Shown: positions 25,210 through 37,075, numbered from the stretch's first letter. The stretch is 64,000 nt of DNA from Cryptosporangium arvum DSM 44712 (GCF_000585375.1 NZ_KK073874.1:1116001-1180000); one strand, 5' to 3'. A program made the numbers and translations. The notes: generated by a model not told the origin, from the letters alone.

Positions 25210-25758
25210 TCAGTCTTTGAGGTCGGTGGGTAGGAGTGAGCCGATCCAGGCGTCGGCGCGGGAGCCGTCGCGACGGCGGATGCGGTCGCGCAGGGTGCCC
25301 TCGACGGTGAAGCCGGCGCGCTCGGCGACCGCGCGGGAGCCGTGGTTGCCGACCTCCGCCATCCAGCTCAGCCGGGCCACGCCGAGCGTGCCGAACGCCC
25401 ACCGCGCCACCGCGACCGTGCCCGCCGTGGCCACGCCCCGCCGCCGCGCCCACGGTGCGACCCAGTAGCCGATCTCGGCCAGACCGTCGCCCAGGTCCAT
25501 CGACACCAGGCTGACGGTGCCGAGACCCTCCCCGCTGACCGCGTCGAACACGCCGAACGGCGCGGCCCGGCCCGACTCCCAGGACCGCGGCACGAAGTCG
25601 GTGACGAACGCGAACGCGTCGTTCGACCGGTACGGGCTCGGCACCCTGGTCCAGCGTTGGATGTCGGGGTCCTGGCAGGCCCGGCAGATCCACTCGGTGT
25701 CGACCGTCTGGCACGGCCGCAGCTGAAAGCTTCCGGCGACGATCTCCACGGAGTCCAC
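25210..25758 (-). CDS. GNAT-family N-acetyltransferase (RimJ/RimL type)
   Basis: A 182-residue acetyltransferase. It begins LRPCQTVDTEWICRACQDPDIQRWTRVP, as RimJ/RimL-like proteins do, and contains the acetyl-CoA loop region IGYWVAPWARRRGVATAGTVAV (Arg/Gln-x-x-Gly-x-Ala type) and the conserved NHGSRAVAERAGFTVEGTLRD near the C terminus. The substrate (a protein N terminus or a small amine) is unknown. The GTG start at 25758 has GAGGGG upstream. It diverges from secA. Confidence 0.85.
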   Translation of the reverse strand: MDSVEIVAGSFQLRPCQTVDTEWICRACQDPDIQRWTRVPSPYRSNDAFAFVTDFVPRSWESGRAAPFGVFDAVSGEGLGTVSLVSMDLGDGLAEIGYWVAPWARRRGVATAGTVAVARWAFGTLGVARLSWMAEVGNHGSRAVAERAGFTVEGTLRDRIRRRDGSRADAWIGSLLPTDLKD

Positions 25759-26040
25759 CCCCTCATCCTGGCCGGTCGAGGGCCCGATCGGCGGTCGGGC
25801 CTGCCGCGAACGGGGAAATCTTCGGCAAACTGCTTCGTCGGGACTATTGTTCGGTGTTCTGCGCGCCGGTGACCGCCCTAGGTTGTGGCTCCCGGGAACC
25901 GATAGCCCTCGGCTGCGGTTTACTGGGTGGAGAGAGCCGCGCCCCGACCGGTGGACGGCTGGCCGCGTAGCGCGGGAGGCCCGCCGCCGCCCCCCGCGCC
26001 TACGATGGCGGTAGGACATCTGAGGGAGCTGACCGAACCC

Positions 26041-28857
<2,817 letters not shown>

Positions 28858-28872
28858 TCGTCGCTTTCCGCA

Positions 28873-28903
28873 CGCCCGTCCGCGCTTCCGGCGCGGACGG
28901 GCG
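28873..28903 (+). terminator. secA terminator hairpin
   Basis: CGCCCGTCCGCGC (28873-28885) pairs perfectly with GCGCGGACGGGCG (28891-28903) around TTCCG, 15 bases after the secA stop, and is followed by TTTG. A GC-rich 13-bp stem fits an intrinsic terminator. Confidence 0.85.
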
Positions 28904-29055
28904 TTTGCGTGTCGGGGGCGGCTGGGTACTCGCTGGTAAAGTTCGATAACGGCAGGTCAACCGGGGCGTCTCCATTGTGGGGGGCGCGGCGTGTCCGGCC
29001 CGTCGTCCTCACCCGGCGGCGGCCGAGTGAGTCTTACCGGCTCCCGAGAGGAACC

Positions 29056-30369
29056 ATGGACTCCGTCGGTGCCCAACTGGCACTCGTCCTACTACTCGTC
29101 CTGCTCAACGCCGCCTTCGCCGGCAGCGAGATCGCGTTGATCTCCCTGCGCGAAAGTCAGCTGCAGCGGCTGTCCCGGACGGGCGCCGGTGGCCGGGTGC
29201 TCGCCCGCCTGGCCCGCGACTCCAACCGCTTCATGGCCACGATCCAGGTCGGCATCACGCTGGCCGGGTTCCTGGCATCGGCGACGGCCGCGGTGTCGCT
29301 GGCGCAGCCCCTCGTCGAACCGCTGTCCTTCCTGGGGAACGCGGCGCGGCCGGTGTCGATCGTGGTCGTCACGATCCTGCTGACGTTCGTGACGCTGGTG
29401 TTCGGGGAGCTCGCGCCCAAGCGCATCGCCATGCAGCGCGCCGAGGGCTGGGCCCTCGCGGTCGCCCGCCCGCTCGACCTGCTCTCGACGCTCAGCCGCC
29501 CGGCGATCTGGCTGCTCGGCATCACCACCGACGCGGTCGTGCGCCTGCTCGGCGGTGACCCCGACCGGCAGCGCGAAGAGGTGACCCGCGAGGAGGTCAC
29601 CGAGATGGTGAGCTCGCACAAGGGCTTCACGCCGCTGCAGCAGACGATGATCGTCGGCGCGCTCGAGGTGGGCGACCGGGTGCTGCGCGAGGTGCTGGTG
29701 CCCCGCCGGGAGGCGTTCGTGCTGTCCGCGGAGTTCGACATCCCGCGGGCACGGGCGGCCCTTGTCGCGTCCGGGCACAGCCGGGCGCCGGTCGCGCCCC
29801 GCGGCTCGTTGGACGAGGCCATCGGCGTCGTCCACCTCCGTCAGCTGATCGACGACGAGGGGACGCTCGCCGACCGGGTGCTCTCGGTGCCGGCGTTGCC
29901 CGGCAGCATGCGGGTGCCGGACGCGCTGCGCGAGCTGTCGATGGCCCGCACCCAGATGGCGCTGGTGGTCGACGAGCACGGTGACATCGACGGCCTGGTG
30001 ACGGTCGAGGACCTCGTCGAGGAAGTCGTCGGTGAGATCTACGACGAGACCGACAAGGACATCCAGGCGGTGAAGATCTCCGAGGACGGCTCGATGGTGC
30101 TGCCGGGATCGTTCCCCGTGCACGACCTGGTCGACATCGCGATCGAGCTGCCGCACCGGCCGGAGGGCGACTACACGACGGTGGCGGGGCTGATCCTGGC
30201 GGTGCTGGGACGCATCCCGCGCTCGCCGGGGGACGTGGTCACGGTCGACCGCTGGTCGTTCGAGGTGCGCGCGGTACGTCGCCGGGCCATCACCGAGGTG
30301 ATGGTGCGCCCGGAGCCGGACGCGTCCGTGGAACCCCACGAACTGGAGGAACCCGCAACGGCGGAGTGA
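29056..30369 (+). CDS. CNNM/CorC-family transporter-like membrane protein
   Basis: A 437-residue protein. The DUF21 (CNNM) membrane domain covers about residues 1-180, with LNAAFAGSEIALISL and the motif TFVTLVFGELAPKRIAMQRAE. Two CBS motifs (about 200-330, including LVVDEHGDIDGLVTVEDLVEEVVGEI) and a C-terminal CorC/HlyC domain (GDYTTVAGLILAVLGRIP) follow. Members move or regulate Mg or other divalent cations. GAGAGGAACC precedes the ATG at 29056. Confidence 0.9.
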   Translation: MDSVGAQLALVLLLVLLNAAFAGSEIALISLRESQLQRLSRTGAGGRVLARLARDSNRFMATIQVGITLAGFLASATAAVSLAQPLVEPLSFLGNAARPVSIVVVTILLTFVTLVFGELAPKRIAMQRAEGWALAVARPLDLLSTLSRPAIWLLGITTDAVVRLLGGDPDRQREEVTREEVTEMVSSHKGFTPLQQTMIVGALEVGDRVLREVLVPRREAFVLSAEFDIPRARAALVASGHSRAPVAPRGSLDEAIGVVHLRQLIDDEGTLADRVLSVPALPGSMRVPDALRELSMARTQMALVVDEHGDIDGLVTVEDLVEEVVGEIYDETDKDIQAVKISEDGSMVLPGSFPVHDLVDIAIELPHRPEGDYTTVAGLILAVLGRIPRSPGDVVTVDRWSFEVRAVRRRAITEVMVRPEPDASVEPHELEEPATAE

Positions 30370-30399
30370 TCGCCGGGAGGTGGCGTCGCCTCCGTCCGG

Positions 30400-31053
30400 T
30401 CAGAGCACGGTGAGGACGGGGCAGCGCCAGCGGCCGTCCAGGCCTTCGAGGCGGACAGCGATCGCGCGGGTTCGGTTTCCCACCCGGGCGAGCACCGTGA
30501 TCTCGGCGATCCCGTCGGCCGGTTCGCAGACCAGCGCCCGGCCGACGTGGATCCGGGTGCGGGGACGGGGCCGCTGTCCGGGTGAGCCGGGTGACCTGGG
30601 TGATCCCGGTGATCCCGGTGATCCCGGTGATCCCGGTGATCCCGGTGATCCCGGTGATCCCGGTGATCCCGGTGATCCCGGTGATCCTTGTGGCCCTGGC
30701 GCTCCTGATCCTTGGGTCGGCGTCGAACGCGGTCGGTGCAACCGGCGGCACAACCGTTCGTAAGCCTCCTCGGTGAGGTGCGGGCGCAACTGCCGCACCG
30801 GACGCCGCCCGCTGAGCACCTCGAGCAGCGCGAGCACGAGCGCCCGGGCGTGCCCGGCGGGATCGGGCAACGCGCGGCTCGACGTCGCCTGTGGCTCGAA
30901 CGACACCTCGGCGCGCGGCTCCGGCGGACGGTCGACTGGAAACGGCAACTCGGGCGAGACCACCGCCCGCGCCGACACCGGCCCCGGACCGAGCAGCACG
31001 ACGGCCGGCGGCTCGAGCGCAGGGGGACGACAGATCACCGGGATGCTCCGCAT
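30400..31053 (-). CDS. Rv3235-like (DUF6459) protein with inserted Gly-Ser-Pro repeat
   Basis: A 217-residue protein. The core has GHARALVLALLEVLSGRRPVRQL in the middle and a C-terminal beta-rich part (RALVCEPADGIAEITVLARVG and ending RWRCPVLTVL), as in the Rv3235 family often found next to secA2 or secA genes. Between the two core parts lies an insertion of about a dozen Gly-Ser-Pro triplets coded by a 9-bp tandem repeat. The function of the family is unknown. The ATG at 31053 follows GAAGGAAACGCC. Confidence 0.8.
   Translation of the reverse strand: MRSIPVICRPPALEPPAVVLLGPGPVSARAVVSPELPFPVDRPPEPRAEVSFEPQATSSRALPDPAGHARALVLALLEVLSGRRPVRQLRPHLTEEAYERLCRRLHRPRSTPTQGSGAPGPQGSPGSPGSPGSPGSPGSPGSPGSPGSPGSPRSPGSPGQRPRPRTRIHVGRALVCEPADGIAEITVLARVGNRTRAIAVRLEGLDGRWRCPVLTVL
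30599..30679. repeat. 9-bp tandem repeat, nine perfect units
   Basis: The unit GGTGATCCC occurs nine times without error, with one or two degenerate units at each side (GGTGACCTG and GGTGAGCCG left, GGTGATCCT right). On the reverse strand it codes for Gly-Ser-Pro repeats within the Rv3235-like protein. Length is a multiple of three, so copy changes would keep the frame. Confidence 0.95.
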
Positions 31054-31178
31054 GGCGTTTCCTTCGTTTGCTTTCGTTTGGATAAGGAAACGTTGTGGTG
31101 GTAGCTCTCCGCAAGACTCTCGTTGCCGACTGTGGACAAACCCGTTCACGCTCGGCCCCGATGGCCCACAGTGGAGGA

Positions 31179-31754
31179 GTGGACGACCGGTGGGAGTCGC
31201 TGTTCGCTGACGCGGAGGCACAGTTCGAGTCGCTGCGCCGGGGCGAGGTGGAAGCCGAGGCCGCCGATCGGAGCCGGCGGGAGTTCGCGCTGGTGCGGTT
31301 CGTCGACCGACTGCGTGGTGCGGTCGGCGTCGCCGTGGAAGTTTGGCTGGACGCCGAGCCGGGGTGGGCCGGTGAGCCGGCGCGGGGAGTGTTGGTGCGC
31401 GTCGGGCCGGACTGGTTGTTGTTAGGCGGCGAGGGACGCCGGGAGGTTCTGGTGCCGCTCGCGGCCGTGTCCGCGATCGCCGGGCTGCCCGGACGCACGG
31501 CCCTGCCCGGCGCCGGCGGGAAGGTCGAGGCCAAGCTTGATCTCCGTTACGCGCTGCGCCGTCTGGCCCGCGACCGGATACCGGTGCGGGTGGCATTGCG
31601 CGGTGGCCGGGCGACGTGGGGAACGTTCGACCGCGTGGGCCGCGACTTCGTCGAGCTCGCTGAACACCTACCGGGAGAGGCGCGCCGAGCCGCCGCGGTC
31701 AGATCGATCCGCAGCATTCCCCTCGGAGCACTTCGGGCCGTCTGTGCCGGTTGA
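31179..31754 (+). CDS. Conserved hypothetical protein, possible Sm/SH3-like fold
   Basis: A 191-residue cytosolic protein. The first 60 residues form a charged helix (WESLFADAEAQFESLRRGE). The rest shows short beta strands, with VGPDWLLLGGEGRREVLVPLAAVSAIAGLP and RATWGTFDRVGRDFVELAEH repeating an SH3/Sm-like strand pattern. It overlaps no neighbour; the next gene is convergent six bases away. The GTG at 31179 follows TGGAGGA. I do not recognise a function. Confidence 0.7.
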   Translation: MDDRWESLFADAEAQFESLRRGEVEAEAADRSRREFALVRFVDRLRGAVGVAVEVWLDAEPGWAGEPARGVLVRVGPDWLLLGGEGRREVLVPLAAVSAIAGLPGRTALPGAGGKVEAKLDLRYALRRLARDRIPVRVALRGGRATWGTFDRVGRDFVELAEHLPGEARRAAAVRSIRSIPLGALRAVCAG

Positions 31755-31759
31755 AGCGA

Positions 31760-32005
31760 TCAACCAATTTCCTCTTCCGGAGCATCGGAATAGGTGAACG
31801 GATGGGCGCGCACAAATTCGCGCGTCTCCTTGTACATCCGCTCGATGTAGTGCTCGAGTTCAGCGCGTTCGACCCGCCACTGGCCGCGCCCGCCGATCTT
31901 GATCGCGGGTAGATCGCCCGATCTGACCAGTGCATACGTCTGGGACGAGGAGATGTTGAGGATCTCCGCTACATCAGAGAGCTGGAGAAATCGATCGGTG
32001 GCCAT
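31760..32005 (-). CDS. Excisionase/MerR-type helix-turn-helix DNA-binding protein
   Basis: An 81-residue protein with the classic excisionase HTH: FLQLSDVAEILNISSSQTYALVRSGDLPAIKIGGRGQWRVERAEL. This type is widespread in actinobacteria as a chromosomal regulator related in fold to BldC, and is not tied to a mobile element here. The tail EFVRAHPFTYSDAPEEE is acidic. It faces the cpaB-like gene and may regulate it; that is inference from position. Confidence 0.8.
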   Translation of the reverse strand: MATDRFLQLSDVAEILNISSSQTYALVRSGDLPAIKIGGRGQWRVERAELEHYIERMYKETREFVRAHPFTYSDAPEEEIG

Positions 32006-32181
32006 CTCACCTCCCGCCGCCTGTCCTTGAGTCTGCCATTGCCGTCCCTCGCTCGTTCGAGTTCGTCCACAGCCACCACCAACCTGTGGATAGTCGGCAC
32101 GGGGGTGGCGTGCGATACGCGACGATGTGGAGAGTTCCTAGTGGCCTGGATCCGACCTGATAAACGCCCGAAGGGAGGCGG

Positions 32182-33432
32182 ATGTCAGCTCCGGCATCAC
32201 CGCCCGCGCGACGGCGACGTGTTCCCTCGTGGCTCGACTTTCGATTCGTGCTCGGCGTCGTGCTGGTGTTGGCGTCGGTGATCGGCGGAGCCCGCCTGTT
32301 CGCCGCGGCCGACCGCACGGCACCCGTATGGGCGGTGACCCGAGATCTCGGGGCGGGCACCGTGCTGACCCGGGACGACATGGAGGTGGTGCGCGTCCGG
32401 CTCCCCGACAACGCCGAGCAGTACCTCGCCGCCGGTGCCGGCAGCGCGACACCGGTGGGCCGTTCGTTGAGCCGCGACGTCGGGGCCGGCGAGTTGTTGC
32501 CGCGCGCCACGCTCGTCGATCGGGCGTGTGGCAGCGAGGTGAGCATCCCGGTGTCGGCGCTCCACGTGCCGGCCACGGTCCGCCGGGGCGTGAAAGTGGA
32601 CGTCTTCGCGACCCCGCGCGAGGGAGAGACCACGCGGGTGCTCGCGGCGGTGACCGTGCAGGACGCGGTGCGGGGGTCGGATCTGGGCGGCGGCTCGGCG
32701 CTCGTGGTGCGGGTCGCGGACGAGCTCGCCCCCGCGATGGTGCGAGCGGTCCGGACAGCCGAGATCGACGTGGTGGTGGTGAACAGACGCTCGCCGGGCA
32801 ACGGCTGCGGCCTAGTGCCGGGCCCGAGCACGTCCGCCGCACCGAGTCCCGGCCCCATCCCGACGATCGGCACCCTCGCGCCCGATCCCGCCCTGCCTTC
32901 GCCTGCTCCGACCAGTACGACACCCACCGGCGCAGCCCCGCCCGATTCATTCGGCGACGGGTCCGGCGGCGCGACTCCGAGCGGCGCTGGTTCCGGCGGC
33001 GCTGATACTGCCGGCGGTGGCTCGGGTGGTGCTGCTCCGAGCGGTGCTGTTCTGAGCGGTGCTGTTCTGAGCGGTGCTGTTCTGAGCGGTGCTGTTCTGA
33101 GCGGTGCTGTTCTGAGCGGTGCTGTTCCGAGCGGTGCTGTTCCGAGCGGGGCCGCTCTGGGCGGTGCTGGCTCGGACGGTGTTGGCTCGGGCGGTGCTGG
33201 CTCGGACGGTGCTCGTTCGGGTAGCGGTGGTCGGTCGGGCGGCGGTGGCTCGGGTGGCTTTGACTCGGGAGGCATTGGCCCAGAGGGTTCTGACACGGGT
33301 GGTGGGGGCGCGCCGCACCTTGAGGCGATTCGCGGCGGTGGTCCGGGTGACCGTGCCGTACCCGGTCCGGCGGCGGGATCGGGTCGGGGCGGTGCCGCGC
33401 CGGGTGGGGCGGGGTCGGGTGGTGGGGGATGA
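32182..33432 (+). CDS. SAF-domain protein, CpaB-like component of Tad/Flp pilus
   Basis: A 416-residue protein. An N-terminal transmembrane helix (FVLGVVLVLASVIGGARLF) leads to a SAF domain (about 50-115, with VWAVTRDLGAGTVLTRDDMEVV and SLSRDVGAGELLPRATL), typical of CpaB/FlgA-like pilus proteins. From about residue 215 the protein is low complexity: Pro/Ser/Thr, then Gly-Ala-Val-Leu-Ser repeats and Gly/Ser runs. The stop overlaps the start of the CpaE-like gene by four bases. CpaB proteins assist the secretin of Tad pili in diderms; in a monoderm it would be a wall- or membrane-side assembly factor. Confidence 0.75.
   Translation: MSAPASPPARRRRVPSWLDFRFVLGVVLVLASVIGGARLFAAADRTAPVWAVTRDLGAGTVLTRDDMEVVRVRLPDNAEQYLAAGAGSATPVGRSLSRDVGAGELLPRATLVDRACGSEVSIPVSALHVPATVRRGVKVDVFATPREGETTRVLAAVTVQDAVRGSDLGGGSALVVRVADELAPAMVRAVRTAEIDVVVVNRRSPGNGCGLVPGPSTSAAPSPGPIPTIGTLAPDPALPSPAPTSTTPTGAAPPDSFGDGSGGATPSGAGSGGADTAGGGSGGAAPSGAVLSGAVLSGAVLSGAVLSGAVLSGAVPSGAVPSGAALGGAGSDGVGSGGAGSDGARSGSGGRSGGGGSGGFDSGGIGPEGSDTGGGGAPHLEAIRGGGPGDRAVPGPAAGSGRGGAAPGGAGSGGGG
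33043..33147. repeat. 15-bp in-frame tandem repeat, seven units
   Basis: GGTGCTGTTCTGAGC is repeated five times exactly (33043-33117) and twice with one change (GGTGCTGTTCCGAGC). It codes for Gly-Ala-Val-Leu-Ser five times and Gly-Ala-Val-Pro-Ser twice in the low-complexity tail of the CpaB-like protein. Confidence 0.95.
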
Positions 33433-35669
33433 CGCTTGCGGTGCTCACCGTGGTCGCCGACGGGGCCGATTGGGAGGCGGCGCTCGTGGCGGCCTGGGGC
33501 GGCCCGGAGACCAGCGTGACCGTGGTGCGTCGCTGCACCGGTGCGGCCGACCTGATCGCGGTGGCGTCGACCGGGGTCGCGGTCGCGGCGGTCCTGCCTG
33601 CGGGGATGGCGCACCTCGATCGCTCACTCCTCATGCGACTGGCGTCCACTGGTGTGGCGGTAGTAGGCGTCGTCGATCCGGCTGACGACACGAGCCGCGA
33701 CCGACTACGCGCGCTCGGCATCAGCCACGTACTCCCGTCCGACGCTTCTCCGTCCGCTGTAGCGGGAGCCCTCCGAGCCGCTGCGGCGGTCCTCTCCGCC
33801 CCGCGAGGCCGGCCTGCTGGTGCCCGCGGCAGGCCCGGTGACTCCGGGGGCGGCGCTCACCGGGCACCGCCGCCGGAAGAAGACCTGCACCTAGGCCCCG
33901 GTCGCTGGCCGACGCGCGGCGCGACCACCCCGCCGTCGATCGCCCGATCACGCCTGGAAGGTCGCGGCGCCACGCAACCATCGAGTGACCCCGCCTCACC
34001 CCATCCCAGCCCCACTGGCGCCCCGTCCACTGCCCCTGCTCCTCCCACCCCCTCCGCGCCGAATACCCCACCGCCGGGCGCCCCCATCCCGGGTGACTAC
34101 GCATCAAGCGGCCCTGGATCAAGCGGCCCTGGGCCGGGCGGCCCTGGGCGGGGCGGCCCGGGATGGAGCCACCCCATGTCAGGCCGCCCTATGCCGGGTG
34201 GTTCCGTGCCGGGTGGTTCCGTGCCGGGTGGCCCGACCTCGAGTGGATATGCACCGGGCGGCTCAGCCCCGCGTGACCCAACCCGGAGCGGCTCTGCACC
34301 GAATGGCACTGGACCCGGCGGCTTCGCACCAGGCGGTCCGGGGCGGGGCGAGCCTGGATCAGGCGATCCTCTGCCCGGCAACGCCCAGCCGAGCGGCCCA
34401 ACGCTTGGTGCCTCGGCTCCAGGTGATCCTGCACCGAGCGATCCGGCCCCGAGCGCTCTTGGATGGGGCGGTCCAGCCCCGGGCGGCCCCGAATCGAGTG
34501 GCCCCGAATCGAGTGGCCCCGAATCGAGTGGCCCCGAATCGAGTGGCCCCGAATCGAGCGGCCCTGCATCGAGCGGCCCTGCATCGGGCGGTCCTGCGTC
34601 AAGCCGCCCCGGATCGAGTGGCCCCGCATCAAGCCGCCCCCCATCAGGCCGCCCCCCATCAAGCCATTCGCGGGGTGGCACCGAGCCCGCTAGCGCCTCC
34701 CCAACCACTTCCACACCACGAGCCAGCCCGCCCTCGCACTACCCACCTCCGCCGATCGGCTCGGCCACACGGGCCCCCACCCCGCCGAACTCAGGCGACG
34801 ACCGGCACCTTCTTCTCCGCGATCCAACCGACCTCGAGCTCACGAGCGGCCCCACTCCCGGCCGGGTGGTCGCGATCTGGGGCCCCGCCGGCGCGCCCGG
34901 TCGAACCACCGTTGCCATCGGCCTTGCCGACGAAGCCGCGCGCCTCGGCGTCAGCACCTTGTTGGTGGACGGCGACACCTACGGCGGGGTGGTCGCGCAG
35001 TGCCTCGGGCTGCTGGACGAGGCGTCCGGGCTGGCGTCGGCCGCCCGGCTGGCCGACACCGGCCGGCTCACCCCCACCACCCTGGCCGCGCTGGCCCGGG
35101 CCATCACGCCGAACCTCCGCGTCCTCACGGGTCTGAGCCGCGCCGAACGCTGGCCCGAGGTCCGCCCCGAAGCGCTCACCGCGGTCCTCGACCAGGCGCG
35201 CGTCCTCTGCACCCTCACCGTCGTCGACTGCGGTTTCTGCCTCGAACAGGACGAAGAGCTCGTGTACGACACCGCCGCGCCCCGCCGCAACGGCGCCACG
35301 GTCGCTGCCGTCGAGTGCGCGGACACGGTGCTGGCCGTCGGCACCGCCGACCCGGTCGGGCTGCAACGTCTGATCCGGGGCCTCGCCGAGCTCAAGGAGT
35401 TCGCCGAGCCGGAGATCGTGATCAACCGGATCCGGCGCGGACCGATCCCCGGCGACCCCGCCCGGCAGGTCGCGACCGCCCTCGAACGGTTCGCCGGTGT
35501 GCGCGGCGTCCGCACGTTGCCCTACGACCGCCAAGCCGTCGATCGTGCGCTGGCCGAGGGGCGCACGCTCGCGGAGGTCGCGGAGAAGTCGCGCCTGCGT
35601 CGAGCGCTTACTGAACTCGCAACGTCCGTATCGGTGCAGTTCGGTTTCAAGGGGTCTACTAACGAGTAA
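33429..35669 (+). CDS. CpaE-like MinD/ParA-type ATPase of the Tad locus with long low-complexity linker
   Basis: A 746-residue protein. The first 120 residues resemble a receiver-like domain without a clear phosphorylation site. Residues about 130-470 are Pro, Gly and Ser rich with repeats of Gly-Pro-Glu-Ser-Ser. The C-terminal 260 residues are an ATPase domain: VVAIWGPAGAPGRTTVAIGLADEA (deviant Walker A, GAPGRTT), LLVDGDTYGGVVAQCLGL (Walker A-prime), TVVDCGF (Walker B). CpaE proteins localise pilus assembly. Most family members have no linker of 340 residues; its length is unusual. Confidence 0.8.
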   Translation: MTLAVLTVVADGADWEAALVAAWGGPETSVTVVRRCTGAADLIAVASTGVAVAAVLPAGMAHLDRSLLMRLASTGVAVVGVVDPADDTSRDRLRALGISHVLPSDASPSAVAGALRAAAAVLSAPRGRPAGARGRPGDSGGGAHRAPPPEEDLHLGPGRWPTRGATTPPSIARSRLEGRGATQPSSDPASPHPSPTGAPSTAPAPPTPSAPNTPPPGAPIPGDYASSGPGSSGPGPGGPGRGGPGWSHPMSGRPMPGGSVPGGSVPGGPTSSGYAPGGSAPRDPTRSGSAPNGTGPGGFAPGGPGRGEPGSGDPLPGNAQPSGPTLGASAPGDPAPSDPAPSALGWGGPAPGGPESSGPESSGPESSGPESSGPESSGPASSGPASGGPASSRPGSSGPASSRPPSGRPPSSHSRGGTEPASASPTTSTPRASPPSHYPPPPIGSATRAPTPPNSGDDRHLLLRDPTDLELTSGPTPGRVVAIWGPAGAPGRTTVAIGLADEAARLGVSTLLVDGDTYGGVVAQCLGLLDEASGLASAARLADTGRLTPTTLAALARAITPNLRVLTGLSRAERWPEVRPEALTAVLDQARVLCTLTVVDCGFCLEQDEELVYDTAAPRRNGATVAAVECADTVLAVGTADPVGLQRLIRGLAELKEFAEPEIVINRIRRGPIPGDPARQVATALERFAGVRGVRTLPYDRQAVDRALAEGRTLAEVAEKSRLRRALTELATSVSVQFGFKGSTNE
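34485..34559. repeat. 15-bp in-frame tandem repeat, five units
   Basis: GGCCCCGAATCGAGT occurs four times exactly and once with a final C. It codes for Gly-Pro-Glu-Ser-Ser in the CpaE-like linker. Looser copies of the same theme (Gly-Pro-Ala-Ser-Ser) continue to about 34640. Confidence 0.95.
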
Positions 35670-35731
35670 CCCATGTCACCATGAAGGTGTCATCGGTGTC
35701 ACAGCGGAGTGTCACCCGAGAGGGGGCGCAG

Positions 35732-37075
35732 ATGTCCGATCGCCTCCACCCGGTGGACGTCTCGTTCCTCTCGGCCGAGACGCCGAACACCCCCATGCAC
35801 GTCGGTGGCCTCGCGATACTCGAGCCCGCCCGATCCGGGCTCGACGTCGCCGGGCTGCGTCGTCGCGTCGAACAGCGCATCTCGCTTGTGCCGCGGTTCC
35901 GGCAGCGGGTGCGCTGGGTGCTCGGCGGTCTGACCCAGCCCGTCTGGGTCGACGACTCCCGGTTCGACCTGGCGTATCACGTGCGTCGCACCGGCTTACC
36001 GACTCCGGGTAGCGACGAGCAGCTGCACGCGCTGGTCGGGCGGCTCCTGGCCGGCAGCCTCGACCGGTCCCGGCCGCTCTGGGAGCTCTATCTGGTCGAG
36101 GGGCTCCGCGACGGGCGGGTCGCGGTGCTCACCAAGTCCCACCCGGCGCTCGTCGACGGAGTGGGGGGCGTCGACCTGCTGCATGTTTTGCTCGACGACA
36201 GCCCGGCTACTGCGGACGGCGTGACACCGATCTGGCGTCCCGCGCCGGAGCCGGGTCCTGCCGAACTGATGGTTGACGCCGCCACGCACCTCGTCCGCCA
36301 CCCGGGGCAGCTCGTGGGAGCGATGAAGGGCGCCGGCCGTCTGCTCGCCTCCGCCCGTCCGGCCCCGGCCAGCCCGCTGAACGCCGAGCCGGGGAAGCAG
36401 CGTCGGTTCGCGAGCACCCACACCGACCTCGACCGGTACCGCGCCCTGCGTTCGCGCCCGAACGTCACGGTGAACGACGCCGTGCTGGCCACCGTCGCCG
36501 GGGCGCTGCGGGCCTGGCTGCTCTACCGCGGAGAGCCGGTTCGCCCCGATTCGGTCATCCGCGCCCTGGTTCCGACGAGCGTCCGCGGCGGCCCACCGGC
36601 TGCTTTCGGCGCCGACGTCGGGGCGAACGTCGCCACGTCCCTCGTCGATCTGCCGATCGGCGAACCGAACCCGACCGTCCGCCTGACCCAGATCGCGTAC
36701 GCGATGCGCGCGCACGCCGAGCCCGGCCGCCGGGTCGGTGCCGACGCGCTGGTCAAGCTGTCGGGATTCGCCCCGGCGACGCTGAACGCGATGGCGGTGC
36801 GGGCGGCCTCCGGGTTGTCGCGCCGGCTGTTCAACCTGGTCGTCACCAACGCCCCCGGTCCGCAGCGTCCGCTGTTCGTGGCCGGTGCCCGGCTCCGCGA
36901 GATCTACCCGTTCGTCCCGCTGGCGCCGGGGCAGGGGCTCGCGATCGGAGTGACCTCGTACGACGGACAGGTCTACTACGGCCTGAACGCCGACTGGGAC
37001 GCGATGCCGGACCTCGATGTGCTCGCCGGGTTGCTCGACGAGTCCATCGACGAGCTGACGGAGGCGATGGTATGA
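35732..37075 (+). CDS. Wax ester synthase/diacylglycerol acyltransferase (WS/DGAT) family protein with altered active-site motif
   Basis: A 447-residue protein with family marks: start RLHPVDVSFLSAETPNTPMH, central LDRSRPLWELYLVEGL, NDAVLATVAGALRAWL, and PLFVAGARLREIYPFVPL near the end. The acyltransferase motif HHxxxDG reads His137-Pro138-Ala-Leu-Val-Asp142-Gly143, so the second (catalytic) His is a proline. Members make wax esters or triacylglycerol for storage; activity is uncertain here. The ATG at 35732 follows GAGAGGGGG. The patatin gene downstream overlaps by four bases, so lipid synthesis and hydrolysis may be linked. Confidence 0.87.
   Translation: MSDRLHPVDVSFLSAETPNTPMHVGGLAILEPARSGLDVAGLRRRVEQRISLVPRFRQRVRWVLGGLTQPVWVDDSRFDLAYHVRRTGLPTPGSDEQLHALVGRLLAGSLDRSRPLWELYLVEGLRDGRVAVLTKSHPALVDGVGGVDLLHVLLDDSPATADGVTPIWRPAPEPGPAELMVDAATHLVRHPGQLVGAMKGAGRLLASARPAPASPLNAEPGKQRRFASTHTDLDRYRALRSRPNVTVNDAVLATVAGALRAWLLYRGEPVRPDSVIRALVPTSVRGGPPAAFGADVGANVATSLVDLPIGEPNPTVRLTQIAYAMRAHAEPGRRVGADALVKLSGFAPATLNAMAVRAASGLSRRLFNLVVTNAPGPQRPLFVAGARLREIYPFVPLAPGQGLAIGVTSYDGQVYYGLNADWDAMPDLDVLAGLLDESIDELTEAMV

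Noticed and set aside
29092-30339. Long reverse-strand open frame opposite the CNNM transporter
   Set aside because: Composition (His/Arg/Asp rich) is that of a shadow; the forward protein has full domain structure.
31760-32005. Excisionase-type HTH gene considered as a mobile-element gene
   Set aside because: No integrase or att structure nearby; this HTH type is common as a chromosomal regulator in actinobacteria.
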